64,000 nt of DNA from Hominisplanchenecus faecis (GCF_020687205.1 NZ_JAJEQE010000011.1:1-64000); one strand, 5' to 3'. Counted from the stretch's first letter, positions 27,672 through 38,085 are shown. Program-made: numbers and translations. Notes: generated by a model not told the origin, from the letters alone.

Positions 27672-30600
27672 ATGAAAAAGAGAAAACTTTGGAAAGCCAT
27701 GTCTGCGGCATTGTCAGCAGTTATGCTGGCTGCTTCCGTTCCTTCGGCAGCATTTGCAGCAGTGCCTGCCAGAACGGCGGATGTGCAGACAAAAGCAGCA
27801 GATGAAGACGAACTGAAGCTGTGGTATGACGAGAAAGCTCCGGACAGCTACGATGGATGGGAAAAATGGTCCCTTCCGCTTGGAAACAGCGGCATCGGTG
27901 CCAGCGTGTTTGGTGGCATTACCCAGGAGCGTATCCAGTTAAATGAAAAATCACTCTGGTCCGGCGGTCCGTCCGCTTCTAGAACGAACTACAATGGCGG
28001 AAATATCGAGACAACAAATGTAAACGGTGTACAGACCAAAATGAGTAAGGTAGTAAAGCAGATCCAGGAGGCATTTGCATCCGGCAACACCAGCACGGCA
28101 GAATCTCTCTGTGCAAAGCTGGTCGGCGTCAGTGATGATGCAGGTACGAATGGTTATGGTTATTACCTGAGCTATGGAAATATGTACCTGGATTTCAAAG
28201 GTATCACAGAAAGCTCTGTCAGCAACTACAAAAGAGCACTGGATCTTCACACAGCTGTTGCAAGCGTAGAGTATGATTACAATGGCACACACTATGTAAG
28301 AGAAAACTTCGTCAGCTATCCGGACAATGTGCTGGTGACAAAACTGACAGCAACCGGCGGAAGCGGCAAACTGAACTTCGATGTCAAGGTCAATCCGGAC
28401 AACGAAAAGGGCGGCGGAAGCAACAACCCTGGAGCAAATTCTTATCAGAGAGACTGGAATACAAAAGTAAACGGCGGTGAGATCACGGTTGCCGGAACTC
28501 TGAAAGATAACCAGATGAAATTCAATTCCCAGACAAAAGTGATCGCAGACGGAACCACCACAGACGGAACCGATAAAGTAACGGTTGCAAATGCAACAAG
28601 CGTTACGATCATCACTTCCATTGCAACCGATTATAAAGATGAATATCCAAAATACCGTACCGGTGAAAGTGCAGAAGCACTGGATACCAGAGTCGGCGGG
28701 TATGTAGACGAGGCAGCAGCAAAAGATTACGATACACTGAAAGCGAATCATGTTAAAGATTATCAGAACATCTTCGAACGTGTAGATCTGGATCTTGGCC
28801 AGATTCCTTCTGACAAGACAACGGATGCACTGCTTTCAGCATACAAGGCAGGTACTGCAACGGAAGCAGAACGCCGCTATCTGGAAGTCATGCTGTTCCA
28901 GTATGGTCGTTATCTGACGATCGAATCTTCCCGTGAGACACCGGAAGATGATCCATACCGTGAGACACTTCCGTCCAACCTTCAGGGTATCTGGGTTGGT
29001 GCGAACAACTCCGCATGGCATGCTGACTACCACATGAACGTAAATCTTCAGATGAACTACTGGCCGACCTATGTCACCAATATGGCAGAATGTGCAGAGC
29101 CACTGATCAACTACATTGATGCACTGCGTGCACCTGGTCGTGTGACAGCGAAGATCTATGCAGGTGTTGAGAGCAAAGACGGCGAAGAGAACGGTTTCAT
29201 GGCACATACACAGAACAACCCGTTTGGATGGACCTGTCCGGGATGGAATTTTGACTGGGGATGGTCACCGGCAGCGGTTCCGTGGATCCTGCAGAACTGC
29301 TGGGAATACTATGACTTTACCAGAAATGCCGATTATCTGAAAGAGAAAATCTATCCGATGATGAAAGAGGAAGCTACTCTGTATGATCAGATCCTGATCA
29401 AGGATGCAGACGGCAAACTGGTATCTTCCCCGAGTTATTCACCGGAGCATGGACCAAAGACAAGCGGTAATACATACGAGCAGACACTGGTATGGCAGCT
29501 TTATCAGGACACCATTGAAGCAGCAGGTATCGTTGGTGAGAGTGATACAAAGAAAGTAGATACATGGAAGAAAAATCAGAGCGATCTGAAAGGACCTATT
29601 GCGATCGGTGACAGCGGTCAGATCAAAGAATGGTATACCGAGACAACCGTAAACAGTCTCGGACAGGGCTACAACCACAGACATCTTTCTCATATGCTGG
29701 GACTGTTCCCGGGCGACCTGATTTCTGTAGATACACCAAAATGGCTGGCAGCAGCAAGAGTTTCCATGGAAAACCGTGTAGATAAATCAACCGGCTGGGG
29801 CATGGGCCAGCGAATCAATACCTGGGCAAGACTTGGCGATGGAAACCATGCGTACAAACTGATCACAGACCTGTTTGACGGCGGTATTCTTACCAACCTG
29901 TGGGATACGCACTCACCATACCAGATCGACGGTAACTTCGGAATGACTTCCGGTGTGGCTGAGATGCTGGTTCAGAGTAATATGGGTTACATCAATCTGC
30001 TTCCGGCACTTCCGGATGCATGGAGCGATGGTTCTGTAGAAGGTCTGGTAGCAAGAGGAAACTTCGAACTTTCCTATAACTGGAGCGACGGAAAACTGAA
30101 CCAGGCACAGATCCTTTCCAACAAGGGCGGAGAATGCCAGGTACAGTATGATAATATTGCAAATGCTTCCATCACAGATTCCGATGGAAAAGTTGTAGAA
30201 GCAACAAAAGTAAACGGAAAAACAAACCGTGTTTCCTTTAATACAGAAGAAGGAAAAACTTATACGATTAAAGTTCCGGAATCTCCGAAGAATGTAAAAG
30301 CAAATTACTACGGAGAGAGCGGCACAAAAGTAAGCTGGGCTGCAGCAGAAGGTGCAACTTCTTACAATGTATACCGCAGCACAGACGGAACAACGTTTGA
30401 AAAGGTTGCCGAAAAGACAGAAAGAACTTCTTTTGTAGACAAAACAGCATTTACAGATGTTTCAGCAGTCAGCTATAAAGTAACAGCTGTTTACGGTGAC
30501 AAAGAAAGCGGCGACTCCAAAGTGGCAGCAGTCAAAGACCTGACACAGTCAAGTGAAAAACTGGCACATGGAGGATGGAAGGCAACCGCAGGAAGTGAAG

Positions 30601-31946
30601 AAGGATCCGATCCAGATGGACCGGCTTCCTGGGCAATTGATGGAAACACCGGTACAATCTGGCACTCAAGATGGTCCAGTGGCGGAACACATCCGGATAT
30701 CGCAAATGATCAGAATAATGAATTTACGATTGATTTTGGTCAGAATGTAACGATCAACAAATTTGAGTATGTACCTCGTTCATCCGGAACTTCTGTAAAT
30801 GGTATTATTACAAAATACAAACTGTTATACAGTACTACAGAATCCGGAAATGATTTCAAAGAACTGACAAGCGGTGAGTGGGATGCAGACAAGACGGTTA
30901 AGACGGCAACGTTTGCACCGACCGAAATGCGAAGAATCCAGATCCGTGCACTGGCAACACTGGATGATACCGCAACCAAGAATCAGCACGTGACAGCAGC
31001 AGAATTTAATGCATACAAATACGTTGCAAATACACCGGTCATGACGGATACGGATGCACTCTGGGATGCAGTTCTGGCTGCACAGAAAAAAGACTTAAGT
31101 GTATATACCGATGCCAGTGTACAGGCTTACCAGGCAGCAATCACAGCAGCAAAGGCAAAACTTGCCCTGGAAGATGATGCAGCCCAGGAGGATGTAAACA
31201 AAGCACTTGCTGAACTGAAAGATGCAGAGAACAAGCTGGAGGCAAAACCAGACAAAGGTAATCTGAATACGGCGGTGGATGCAGCTGCTAAAACAGACCT
31301 GAACGGTTATACAAAAGAGAGTGTAGATGCATTTAAGAAAGCACTGGATGAAGCACAGAAAGTGCTGAAAGATGAAAACGCAACAAAAGAGCAGATTGAA
31401 AATGCCCTGGCAAAACTGGATGCGGCAAAGAAAGCTCTGAAAAAAGATACTACACCGGATACGGAAAAACCGACACCGACACCGGAAACAAAAGTACCGG
31501 CTGTTGGAGCTACAACTACTGTAAAAGGTGTAAAATATGCAGTAACCAAGTCCGCAGCAAAGGGCGGAACTGCACAGGCAGTCAAAGTGACCGGAAAAGG
31601 CAAGAAGATCACGATCGCAGCAACTGTGAAAATTGACGGTGTGACCTTTAAGGTAACTTCCATCAAAAAGAATGTAGCTAAGAAAAATAAGAATATGACA
31701 AGCGTTGTGATCGGTAAGAATGTAACTTCCATCGGAGCAAACAGCTTTGCAAACAGCAAAAAACTGGCAAATGTGACTTTCAAAGGAACAAAAGCAGTGA
31801 AAGTCGGAAGCAAGGCATTTAAAGGAACATCTGCGAAGATGAAAGTCGTTATACCGAAGAAAATGTCTAAAAAGACCCTGAATACTCTGAAGAGAAATCT
31901 GAAAAAAGCAGGTATCAGCAAAAAAACGGTTTATAAAAAGAAATAA
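27672..31946 (+). CDS. Secreted GH95-type alpha-L-fucosidase with accessory domains
   Basis: A 1424-residue exported enzyme expected to release terminal alpha-1,2-fucose from host mucin or milk glycans. A signal peptide ends near AFAA (about residue 30). The GH95 region spans about 45-860; by analogy to the bifidobacterial AfcA, likely catalytic residues are Asn456/Asn458 (HMNVNLQMNYW), Glu592 (SPSYSPEHGP) and Asp753 (QIDGNFG). Then follow an FN3-like domain (868-955), an F5/8 type C carbohydrate-binding domain (961-1118), two FIVAR repeats (1128-1192, 1196-1258), a Thr/Pro linker and a very basic BspA-like leucine-rich domain (1277-1424). No LPXTG anchor is present. Confidence 0.9.
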   Translation: MKKRKLWKAMSAALSAVMLAASVPSAAFAAVPARTADVQTKAADEDELKLWYDEKAPDSYDGWEKWSLPLGNSGIGASVFGGITQERIQLNEKSLWSGGPSASRTNYNGGNIETTNVNGVQTKMSKVVKQIQEAFASGNTSTAESLCAKLVGVSDDAGTNGYGYYLSYGNMYLDFKGITESSVSNYKRALDLHTAVASVEYDYNGTHYVRENFVSYPDNVLVTKLTATGGSGKLNFDVKVNPDNEKGGGSNNPGANSYQRDWNTKVNGGEITVAGTLKDNQMKFNSQTKVIADGTTTDGTDKVTVANATSVTIITSIATDYKDEYPKYRTGESAEALDTRVGGYVDEAAAKDYDTLKANHVKDYQNIFERVDLDLGQIPSDKTTDALLSAYKAGTATEAERRYLEVMLFQYGRYLTIESSRETPEDDPYRETLPSNLQGIWVGANNSAWHADYHMNVNLQMNYWPTYVTNMAECAEPLINYIDALRAPGRVTAKIYAGVESKDGEENGFMAHTQNNPFGWTCPGWNFDWGWSPAAVPWILQNCWEYYDFTRNADYLKEKIYPMMKEEATLYDQILIKDADGKLVSSPSYSPEHGPKTSGNTYEQTLVWQLYQDTIEAAGIVGESDTKKVDTWKKNQSDLKGPIAIGDSGQIKEWYTETTVNSLGQGYNHRHLSHMLGLFPGDLISVDTPKWLAAARVSMENRVDKSTGWGMGQRINTWARLGDGNHAYKLITDLFDGGILTNLWDTHSPYQIDGNFGMTSGVAEMLVQSNMGYINLLPALPDAWSDGSVEGLVARGNFELSYNWSDGKLNQAQILSNKGGECQVQYDNIANASITDSDGKVVEATKVNGKTNRVSFNTEEGKTYTIKVPESPKNVKANYYGESGTKVSWAAAEGATSYNVYRSTDGTTFEKVAEKTERTSFVDKTAFTDVSAVSYKVTAVYGDKESGDSKVAAVKDLTQSSEKLAHGGWKATAGSEEGSDPDGPASWAIDGNTGTIWHSRWSSGGTHPDIANDQNNEFTIDFGQNVTINKFEYVPRSSGTSVNGIITKYKLLYSTTESGNDFKELTSGEWDADKTVKTATFAPTEMRRIQIRALATLDDTATKNQHVTAAEFNAYKYVANTPVMTDTDALWDAVLAAQKKDLSVYTDASVQAYQAAITAAKAKLALEDDAAQEDVNKALAELKDAENKLEAKPDKGNLNTAVDAAAKTDLNGYTKESVDAFKKALDEAQKVLKDENATKEQIENALAKLDAAKKALKKDTTPDTEKPTPTPETKVPAVGATTTVKGVKYAVTKSAAKGGTAQAVKVTGKGKKITIAATVKIDGVTFKVTSIKKNVAKKNKNMTSVVIGKNVTSIGANSFANSKKLANVTFKGTKAVKVGSKAFKGTSAKMKVVIPKKMSKKTLNTLKRNLKKAGISKKTVYKKK

Positions 31947-31967
31947 ATACTAAAAACTATAATGTGT

Positions 31968-32005
31968 AAAAGAGATGCAGCTTCAGCTGCATCTCTTTTG
32001 TCTTT
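31968..32005 (+). terminator. Terminator of the fucosidase gene
   Basis: AAAAGAGATGCAGC (31968-31981) pairs perfectly with GCTGCATCTCTTTT (31986-31999) around a TTCA loop, followed by a T-rich tract. Confidence 0.9.
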
Positions 32006-32021
32006 TCTTTACGCTTATAAT

Positions 32022-32064
32022 AAAAAAATTCCGCAGAACAGAAAAAGTTTCTGTTTTACGGAAT
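32022..32064 (-). terminator. Terminator of the PRPP synthase gene
   Basis: On the minus strand ATTCCG pairs with CGGAAT and an inner AACAGAAA/TTTCTGTT stem continues; seven T follow on the minus strand. It faces the fucosidase terminator. Confidence 0.8.
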
Positions 32065-32082
32065 CTTAAAAATCAGGCAAAT

Positions 32083-33258
32083 TTACCGCTCATTTTTATA
32101 TTTTTCCAGAAGCTTGTGAATCTTATCCGTTGGAGACTGTACACTGGAAATGGATACATTGTGGTTCAGGGCATCGATGATGGATGCCAGGAATTTGCTC
32201 ATATCTGCTTCCTGATAATAAGGGCGGGTCAGCAGTTCCTGCGGACGATAATTCAGATTTGTAGTTACGACTTTGCTGATGTAGCCTTTTTCGTAATATT
32301 CATCGAATTTCGCCAGCCCGTCGGTGAAAAGACCAAACGTTGTGCAGACAAAAACACGACCTGCCTCACGCTCTTTTAACTGCTTGGCAACATCCAGCAT
32401 ACTTTCACCGGAAGAGATCATGTCATCAATAATGATCACATCTTTTCCTTTTACATCATCGCCGAGAAATTCATGGGCAACGATCGGGTTCTTTCCGTTG
32501 ACAACGGTAGAGTAATCACGTCTCTTGTAGAACATACCCATGTCAACGCCGAGAATATTGGAAAAATAAACAGCACGTCCCATAGCTCCTTCATCCGGGC
32601 TGATGATCATCAGATGATCGTTATCGATCACAAAGTCCGGTACGGAATTTACCAGTGCTTTTAAGAACTGATAGGTAGGCATGAAAGAATCAAAACCATG
32701 CAGAGGAATGCTGTTGGATACACGAGGATCGTGTGCATCAAACGTCAGAATATTGCTGACACCCATGTCAACCAGTTCCTGGAGCATCAGAGCACAGTCA
32801 AGAGACTCTCTTTTGGAACGTTTATGCTGTCTTCCCTCGTATAAAAATGGCATGATGACATTGATACGTCTTGCCTTTCCGTCAGCAGCGGAAATGATAC
32901 GTTTCAGATCCTGATAGTGATTGTCCGGAGACATATGATTTTCATAGCCATTTACACGATAAGTCAGGCTGTAGTTTGTAACATCTACCATAATAAAAAG
33001 GTCGCAGCCACGTACAGATTCTTTCAGAACGCCTTTTCCTTCGCCGCTTCCGAAACGTGGGCATTCACACTCCAGCAGATAAGAATCTGCACAGTAACCC
33101 TGCAGACTGTCAGCCTGTCCTACATTGGTCGGAGATTCGTGACGGAAGGATACCAGATAGTTGTTGACCTGATCTGCAAGAGTTCTGCATCCTTCCAGTG
33201 AAGCCAGTTTCAAAGGAGCAACAGGAATCGACTGAATGAGCGGTTCTAAGTTTGCCAT
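32083..33258 (-). CDS. prs: Ribose-phosphate pyrophosphokinase, divergent long form
   Basis: PRPP synthase makes phosphoribosyl pyrophosphate from ribose 5-phosphate and ATP for purine, pyrimidine, His and Trp synthesis. The 391-residue protein is about 75 longer than the usual 315. The family folds are visible: MPFLYEGRQHKRSKRES, TFDAHDPRVSNS, SPDEGAMGRA, YKRRDYS, and the PRPP loop IIIDDMISSGESM, where the standard enzyme has DDMIDTAGT. Long forms like this occur in Lachnospiraceae. Extra residues lie at both ends. Confidence 0.82.
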   Translation of the reverse strand: MANLEPLIQSIPVAPLKLASLEGCRTLADQVNNYLVSFRHESPTNVGQADSLQGYCADSYLLECECPRFGSGEGKGVLKESVRGCDLFIMVDVTNYSLTYRVNGYENHMSPDNHYQDLKRIISAADGKARRINVIMPFLYEGRQHKRSKRESLDCALMLQELVDMGVSNILTFDAHDPRVSNSIPLHGFDSFMPTYQFLKALVNSVPDFVIDNDHLMIISPDEGAMGRAVYFSNILGVDMGMFYKRRDYSTVVNGKNPIVAHEFLGDDVKGKDVIIIDDMISSGESMLDVAKQLKEREAGRVFVCTTFGLFTDGLAKFDEYYEKGYISKVVTTNLNYRPQELLTRPYYQEADMSKFLASIIDALNHNVSISSVQSPTDKIHKLLEKYKNER

Positions 33259-33342
33259 ATTTACCTCCTAATGCTGCAATTGCCGCATATCTTAAAATTT
33301 AACCCATGGATGCTTTGCATTTTGTGCATCCTTATCATGTTA

Positions 33343-33371
33343 GTTATAACATTTCGGAATTGGTGCGTCAA
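33343..33371 (-). promoter_or_regulatory. Promoter of prs (minus strand)
   Basis: On the minus strand TTGACG (33371-33366) and TATAAC (33348-33343) have a 17-bp spacer. The mRNA would begin near 33336 and immediately form the hairpin GGATGC/GCATCC (33331-33308) before the GGAGG site at about 33262. Confidence 0.7.
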
Positions 33372-33426
33372 GAAAATTGTAGGATTTTGTAAAAACTATG
33401 TAAAGAAAAATTTCGCTTGCTTGTAT

Positions 33427-33454
33427 TTGATGACTCTTGTATACTTGATAATAT
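33427..33454 (+). promoter_or_regulatory. Probable promoter of the DUF512-der operon
   Basis: TTGATG at 33427-33432 and TAATAT at 33449-33454 with a 16-bp spacer lie about 105 bp before the DUF512 gene. The 300-bp stretch between prs and this gene holds only the two divergent promoters and the prs leader hairpin. Confidence 0.5.
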
Positions 33455-33558
33455 GCGGATGGTGTTTACAGGCATCATCCAAAGCTCAGACCATAAAAGT
33501 GGTTTGTATCTAGAAAGTGCAGAAAAGATACTTCTGACAGAGAGAAAAGGAAAAAAGT

Positions 33559-34923
33559 ATGAGAAAAACAGGCAAACATATCGTATCAAAAGTACTGCCG
33601 GGAAGCATTGCGGAAGAACTGGAAATTGAACCGGGAGACGAACTGGTTTCTGTAAGCGGGAAAGAGATCGAAGATATTCTGGACTATCATTATCTGATGA
33701 ATGATGAATATGTGGAACTTCTGATACGTAAACCGAACGGGGAAGAATGGGAGCTTGAGATAGAAAAAGAATATGAAGATGATATCGGGATTGAGTTTGA
33801 AAATGGTCTGATGGATAACTATCGTTCCTGCCATAACAAATGTATTTTCTGCTTTATTGATCAGATGCCAAAAGGTATGCGTGATACACTTTATTTTAAA
33901 GATGATGATTCCAGACTTTCTTTTTTGCAGGGAAATTATGTCACACTGACAAACATGTCGGATCATGACATTGATCGCATTGTATATTATCATATGGAAC
34001 CAATGAATATTTCGTTTCAGACGATGAACCCGGATCTTCGATGCAAAATGCTGCACAATCGATTTGCCGGGGAGGCTCTGAAAAAAGTGGACCGTTTCTA
34101 TGAGGCGGGAATTCATATGAACGGCCAGATCGTTCTGTGCAAAGGCGTTAATGATGGAGCAGAGCTGGATTTCAGCATACGTGAGCTGATAAAATACCTT
34201 CCGTACCTGCAAAGTGTTTCTGTCGTTCCGGTTGGGCTGTCAAAGTATCGGGACGGGCTTTTTCCGCTGGAACCTTTTGAGAAAGAAGATGCAAAGAAAG
34301 TACTGGATCTGATCCATGGATGGCAGAAGAAGGCTTATCAGGAATACGGCATCCATTTTGTCCATGCATCGGATGAATGGTATATTTTGGCCGAACAGCC
34401 GTTTCCACCGGCCGAACAGTATGATGGCTATCTTCAGCTGGAGAATGGCGTCGGCATGATGCGGCTGCTTCTTGATGAAGTAAAAGAAGAGATAGAAAAC
34501 CGGACAGGCGACGACCGGAAACATACCGTTTCCCTTGCAACCGGACTGCTGGCAGCACCTGTCATACAGCAGATTGCAGATCAGCTCTGCGAAAAATATC
34601 CGAACGTAACCATCCACATCTATCCGATCGTCAACGAATTTTTCGGTGAAAAGATCACGGTCTCCGGACTTCTGACCGGACAGGATCTGAAAAAACAGCT
34701 TACCGGCAAAGAACTTGGAAAGCAGCTGCTGCTTCCGTGCAATATTCTCCGTACCGGATACGATGTTTTTCTGGATGATGTGACGGTGGGGGAACTGGAA
34801 AAATCTTTACAAGTGAACATTAATATTGTAAAATCAAGCGGTCGGGCACTGATCGAGGCCCTTTTATTGGAAACAGAGACAATCGAACATTCCTATACAG
34901 ATGAGGTGAATAAATATGAGTAA
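33559..34923 (+). CDS. DUF512 protein with PDZ-like and radical-SAM-like domains
   Basis: The 454-residue protein starts with a PDZ-like region (ITS-type [23 protein letters not shown]), then has the cluster motif Cys91-X3-Cys95-X2-Cys98 (CHNKCIFCF) typical of radical SAM enzymes, and a C-terminal DUF512 region. The family almost always lies next to der in clostridia and actinobacteria; its reaction is unknown. The last 8 bp overlap der, so the two are translationally coupled. Confidence 0.8.
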   Translation: MRKTGKHIVSKVLPGSIAEELEIEPGDELVSVSGKEIEDILDYHYLMNDEYVELLIRKPNGEEWELEIEKEYEDDIGIEFENGLMDNYRSCHNKCIFCFIDQMPKGMRDTLYFKDDDSRLSFLQGNYVTLTNMSDHDIDRIVYYHMEPMNISFQTMNPDLRCKMLHNRFAGEALKKVDRFYEAGIHMNGQIVLCKGVNDGAELDFSIRELIKYLPYLQSVSVVPVGLSKYRDGLFPLEPFEKEDAKKVLDLIHGWQKKAYQEYGIHFVHASDEWYILAEQPFPPAEQYDGYLQLENGVGMMRLLLDEVKEEIENRTGDDRKHTVSLATGLLAAPVIQQIADQLCEKYPNVTIHIYPIVNEFFGEKITVSGLLTGQDLKKQLTGKELGKQLLLPCNILRTGYDVFLDDVTVGELEKSLQVNINIVKSSGRALIEALLLETETIEHSYTDEVNKYE

Positions 34924-36244
34924 ACCAATCGTAGCTATTGTGGGGCGGCCAAACGTAGGAAAATCCACACTCTTTAATATTCTTGCCGGAGAAAATATTT
35001 CTATCGTCAAGGATACACCGGGCGTGACACGTGACCGTATTTATGCGGACGTAGAGTGGCTTGGCAAAAATTTTACCATGATCGATACCGGCGGTATCGA
35101 GCCGGACAGCAGCGATATCATTCTGTCACAGATGCGTGAACAGGCACAGATTGCGATCGATACCGCAGATGTGATCATTTTTATGACGGATGTAAGGCAG
35201 GGACTCGTAGATGCAGATGCACGTGTCGCAGATATGCTCCGCCGTGCGAAAAAGCCGGTGATCCTTGTCGTAAATAAAGTGGACAGTTTCCAGAAATTTA
35301 TGGCAGATACTTATGAGTTTTACAATCTCGGTATCGGAGATCCGATCCCGATCTCGGCATCTTCCAAACTGGGGATCGGCGATATGCTTGATGAAGTGAT
35401 CCGCCATTTCCCGGAACATGATACCGAGGAGGAAGAAGATGACAGACCGCGTATCGCCGTTGTCGGCAAGCCAAATGTCGGCAAGTCTTCAATCATAAAC
35501 AGACTGCTGGGGGAGAATCGCTGTATCGTATCCGATATTGCCGGAACGACACGTGATGCGATCGATACGGCTGTTACCTGGAACGGCAAAGAATATGTCT
35601 TTATCGACACTGCAGGACTGCGAAGAAAAAGCAAGATCAAAGAAGAACTGGAACGCTACAGCATCATCCGCACGGTCACAGCTGTGGAACGTGCCGATGT
35701 TGTTGTCATGGTGATCGATGCTGTAGAGGGGATCACAGAGCAGGATGCCAAGATTGCCGGTATTGCCCATGACAGAGGCAAGGGCATTGTGATCGTAGTC
35801 AATAAATGGGATGCAATCGAGAAAAATGATAAAACAATTTATAAATATACGAACGAAGTAAGAAATACACTTTCTTATATGCCATATGCGGAAATTATGT
35901 TTGTCTCCGCACTGACCGGACAGAGACTGGTAAAACTGTTTGACATGGTCGATACGATCATTGAAAATCAGACCATGCGTGTACAGACCGGTGTGCTCAA
36001 CGAGATCATGACAGAGGCAGTGGCCATGCAGCAGCCGCCTTCAGATAAAGGCAAACGTCTGCGTCTGTATTACATTACACAGGTAGCGGTAAAACCACCT
36101 ACATTCGTGATTTTTGTCAATGACAAAGAACTGATGCATTTTTCTTATACAAGATATCTGGAAAACAAGATCAGGGAAGCATTCGGGTTCCGCGGAACTC
36201 CGCTGAAATTTATTATCAGAGAACGTGGAGAAAAGGAGAAATAA
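34916..36244 (+). CDS. der: Ribosome biogenesis GTPase Der (EngA)
   Basis: Der has two GTPase domains and a KH-like domain and is needed for 50S assembly. In the 442-residue protein the first G1 motif is GRPNVGKST (about 9-17) and the second GKPNVGKSS (about 183), each with DT(A/G)G and NKxD motifs; the C-terminal KH-like part ends with [14 protein letters not shown]. Followed 3 bp later by plsY. Confidence 0.97.
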   Translation: MSKPIVAIVGRPNVGKSTLFNILAGENISIVKDTPGVTRDRIYADVEWLGKNFTMIDTGGIEPDSSDIILSQMREQAQIAIDTADVIIFMTDVRQGLVDADARVADMLRRAKKPVILVVNKVDSFQKFMADTYEFYNLGIGDPIPISASSKLGIGDMLDEVIRHFPEHDTEEEEDDRPRIAVVGKPNVGKSSIINRLLGENRCIVSDIAGTTRDAIDTAVTWNGKEYVFIDTAGLRRKSKIKEELERYSIIRTVTAVERADVVVMVIDAVEGITEQDAKIAGIAHDRGKGIVIVVNKWDAIEKNDKTIYKYTNEVRNTLSYMPYAEIMFVSALTGQRLVKLFDMVDTIIENQTMRVQTGVLNEIMTEAVAMQQPPSDKGKRLRLYYITQVAVKPPTFVIFVNDKELMHFSYTRYLENKIREAFGFRGTPLKFIIRERGEKEK

Positions 36245-36247
36245 AAT

Positions 36248-36898
36248 ATGATACGTCTGTTATGCCTTGCAATCGGATATCTGTTCGGATTGTTCCAGAC
36301 AAGCTATATTTTAGGAAGAGTACATGGGATCGATATCCGGGAATACGGAAGCCACAATGCCGGTACAACCAATATGCTGCGTACCATGGGACTCAAAGCA
36401 GGTCTTCTGACTTTTGCCGGGGATTGTAGCAAGTGTATTCTGGCCGTGGTGCTGGTGAGAGTCATATTTGGAAAAACACATGCGGATATTCTGCCATTGC
36501 TTGAGTTTTATGCGGCGGCAGGGACAATCCTGGGACATAATTATCCGTTTTATCTTGGATTTCGTGGCGGCAAAGGGATTGCAGCCACAGCCGGTCTTGT
36601 CCTGTCAGTGAACTGGATCATGGCGATCTGCGGCATCATCACTTTTTTTACTACTTTTTTTATGACACACTACGTTTCTCTTGGCTCACTCCTTGTCTAC
36701 GTCGGAATTGTGATCGAAGTGATCATACTTGGACAGAACGGCTTTTTCCATATGACACAGCCGCACCTGTATGAACTGTATGCAGTTGCTATTTTTCTTG
36801 CTGTGCTGGCATTCTGGAAACATCGTGAAAATATCAAGAGACTGTTATCCGGAACAGAGCGTAAAACATATCTTTCATCAAAAAATAAAAAGAAATAA
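36248..36898 (+). CDS. plsY: Glycerol-3-phosphate acyltransferase PlsY
   Basis: PlsY transfers the acyl group from acyl-phosphate (made by PlsX, 1133-2152) to glycerol 3-phosphate in the membrane. The 216-residue protein has five or so hydrophobic segments and the three family motifs: GSHNAGTTNMLRTMG, GHNYPFYLGFRGGKG and the later KHRENIKRLL. The tail is lysine-rich. It sits in the der-plsY-gpsA set common in clostridia. Confidence 0.95.
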   Translation: MIRLLCLAIGYLFGLFQTSYILGRVHGIDIREYGSHNAGTTNMLRTMGLKAGLLTFAGDCSKCILAVVLVRVIFGKTHADILPLLEFYAAAGTILGHNYPFYLGFRGGKGIAATAGLVLSVNWIMAICGIITFFTTFFMTHYVSLGSLLVYVGIVIEVIILGQNGFFHMTQPHLYELYAVAIFLAVLAFWKHRENIKRLLSGTERKTYLSSKNKKK

Positions 36899-36934
36899 AA
36901 AGAAAAGCAAAATAAAAACAGAGGGGGTTTTCTT

Positions 36935-37945
36935 ATGGCAAAAATTGGTATTATCGGAGCCGGAACATGGGGGACAGCACTTGCAGTGTTGCTGAACAAC
37001 AATGGTCATGAAGTGACGATCTGGTCTATTATCCCGGAAGAAGTAGAAATGCTCCGCACAAAAAGACAGCATGAGAAAAAACTGCCGGGTGTTATTTTGG
37101 CACCGAATATTGATGTCACCGGTGATCTTGAAGATGCCATGACAGACAAAGATATTCTGGTCTTGGCGGTTCCTTCCCCATTCACAAGAAGCACGGCACA
37201 CAGTATGCGTGCTTTCTGCAAAGAAGGACAGAAGATCGTGGATGTGGCAAAAGGGGTCGAAGAAAAGACATTGATGACATTGTCTCAGATCATTGAAGAA
37301 GAGATTCCGCAGGCAGACGTGGCAGTGCTTTCCGGCCCGAGCCATGCAGAAGAAGTTGGAAAATGTATTCCGACAACCTGCGTTGTGGGGGCTCACAGCA
37401 GAGAAACGGCAGAATATCTGCAGAATATTTTCATGAGCAAGGTCTTCCGTGTATACACAACACCGGATATGCTTGGTATGGAACTGGGCGGTGCATTGAA
37501 AAATGTGATCGCACTGGCTGCCGGTATGGCAGACGGACTGGGATACGGTGACAACACGAAAGCGGCACTGATTACCAGAGGAATTGCTGAGATCGCACGC
37601 CTGGGGATCAAGATGGGCGGTATACCGGAAACCTTTTACGGACTGACCGGTATCGGTGACCTGATCGTGACCTGTGCAAGCGTCCACAGCCGCAACCGCA
37701 AAGCCGGATATCTGATCGGACAGGGCAAAAGCATGCAGGAAGCAATGGATGAAGTCGGCATGATCGTAGAAGGAGTTTATTCTGCAAAAGCAGCGATCCG
37801 CCTTGCACAGAAATATCAGGTAGAACTTCCAATCATCGAGCAGGTAAACAAGATCCTGTTTGAGGACAAAAAGGCGGCTGATGCCTTAAATGATCTGATG
37901 CTGCGTGACCCGAAGACAGAATCGGATGCCGGAGCCTGGAAGTAA
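36935..37945 (+). CDS. gpsA: NAD(P)H-dependent glycerol-3-phosphate dehydrogenase
   Basis: GpsA reduces dihydroxyacetone phosphate to glycerol 3-phosphate, the PlsY substrate. The 336-residue protein has the Rossmann motif GIIGAGTWGTALA, the AVPSPFTR segment, the catalytic-lysine region VAKGVEEKT and the GLTGIGDLIVTC motif. Placement after plsY links the two steps. Confidence 0.96.
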   Translation: MAKIGIIGAGTWGTALAVLLNNNGHEVTIWSIIPEEVEMLRTKRQHEKKLPGVILAPNIDVTGDLEDAMTDKDILVLAVPSPFTRSTAHSMRAFCKEGQKIVDVAKGVEEKTLMTLSQIIEEEIPQADVAVLSGPSHAEEVGKCIPTTCVVGAHSRETAEYLQNIFMSKVFRVYTTPDMLGMELGGALKNVIALAAGMADGLGYGDNTKAALITRGIAEIARLGIKMGGIPETFYGLTGIGDLIVTCASVHSRNRKAGYLIGQGKSMQEAMDEVGMIVEGVYSAKAAIRLAQKYQVELPIIEQVNKILFEDKKAADALNDLMLRDPKTESDAGAWK

Positions 37946-37955
37946 AAGAAAAACA

Positions 37956-37984
37956 TTGACGAAGAGCTCTCCTGGGTGTATAGT
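37956..37984 (+). promoter_or_regulatory. Promoter of the TrpXYZ-type transporter operon
   Basis: TTGACG at 37956-37961 and TATAGT at 37979-37984 have a 17-bp spacer. The leader to 38085 is short, without a T-box or other riboswitch that I can recognise. Confidence 0.7.
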
Positions 37985-38085
37985 ATTATTCATAAGCAAA
38001 CACTTTATCAGGTGAAAGCGTGAAAGCATAAAAGCGTTAAACCGGTAAAATGTTAAAAAATGAACAGAAACAGGAGAGGAAAAAT

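Noticed and set aside
27951-28751. 266-codon minus-strand frame opposite the fucosidase gene
   Set aside because: Antisense shadow of the GH95 coding sequence without ribosome site or recognisable domain.
37985-38085. T-box or other riboswitch before the TrpX-like gene
   Set aside because: The leader is short and lacks the T-box core sequence and a convincing terminator/antiterminator pair.
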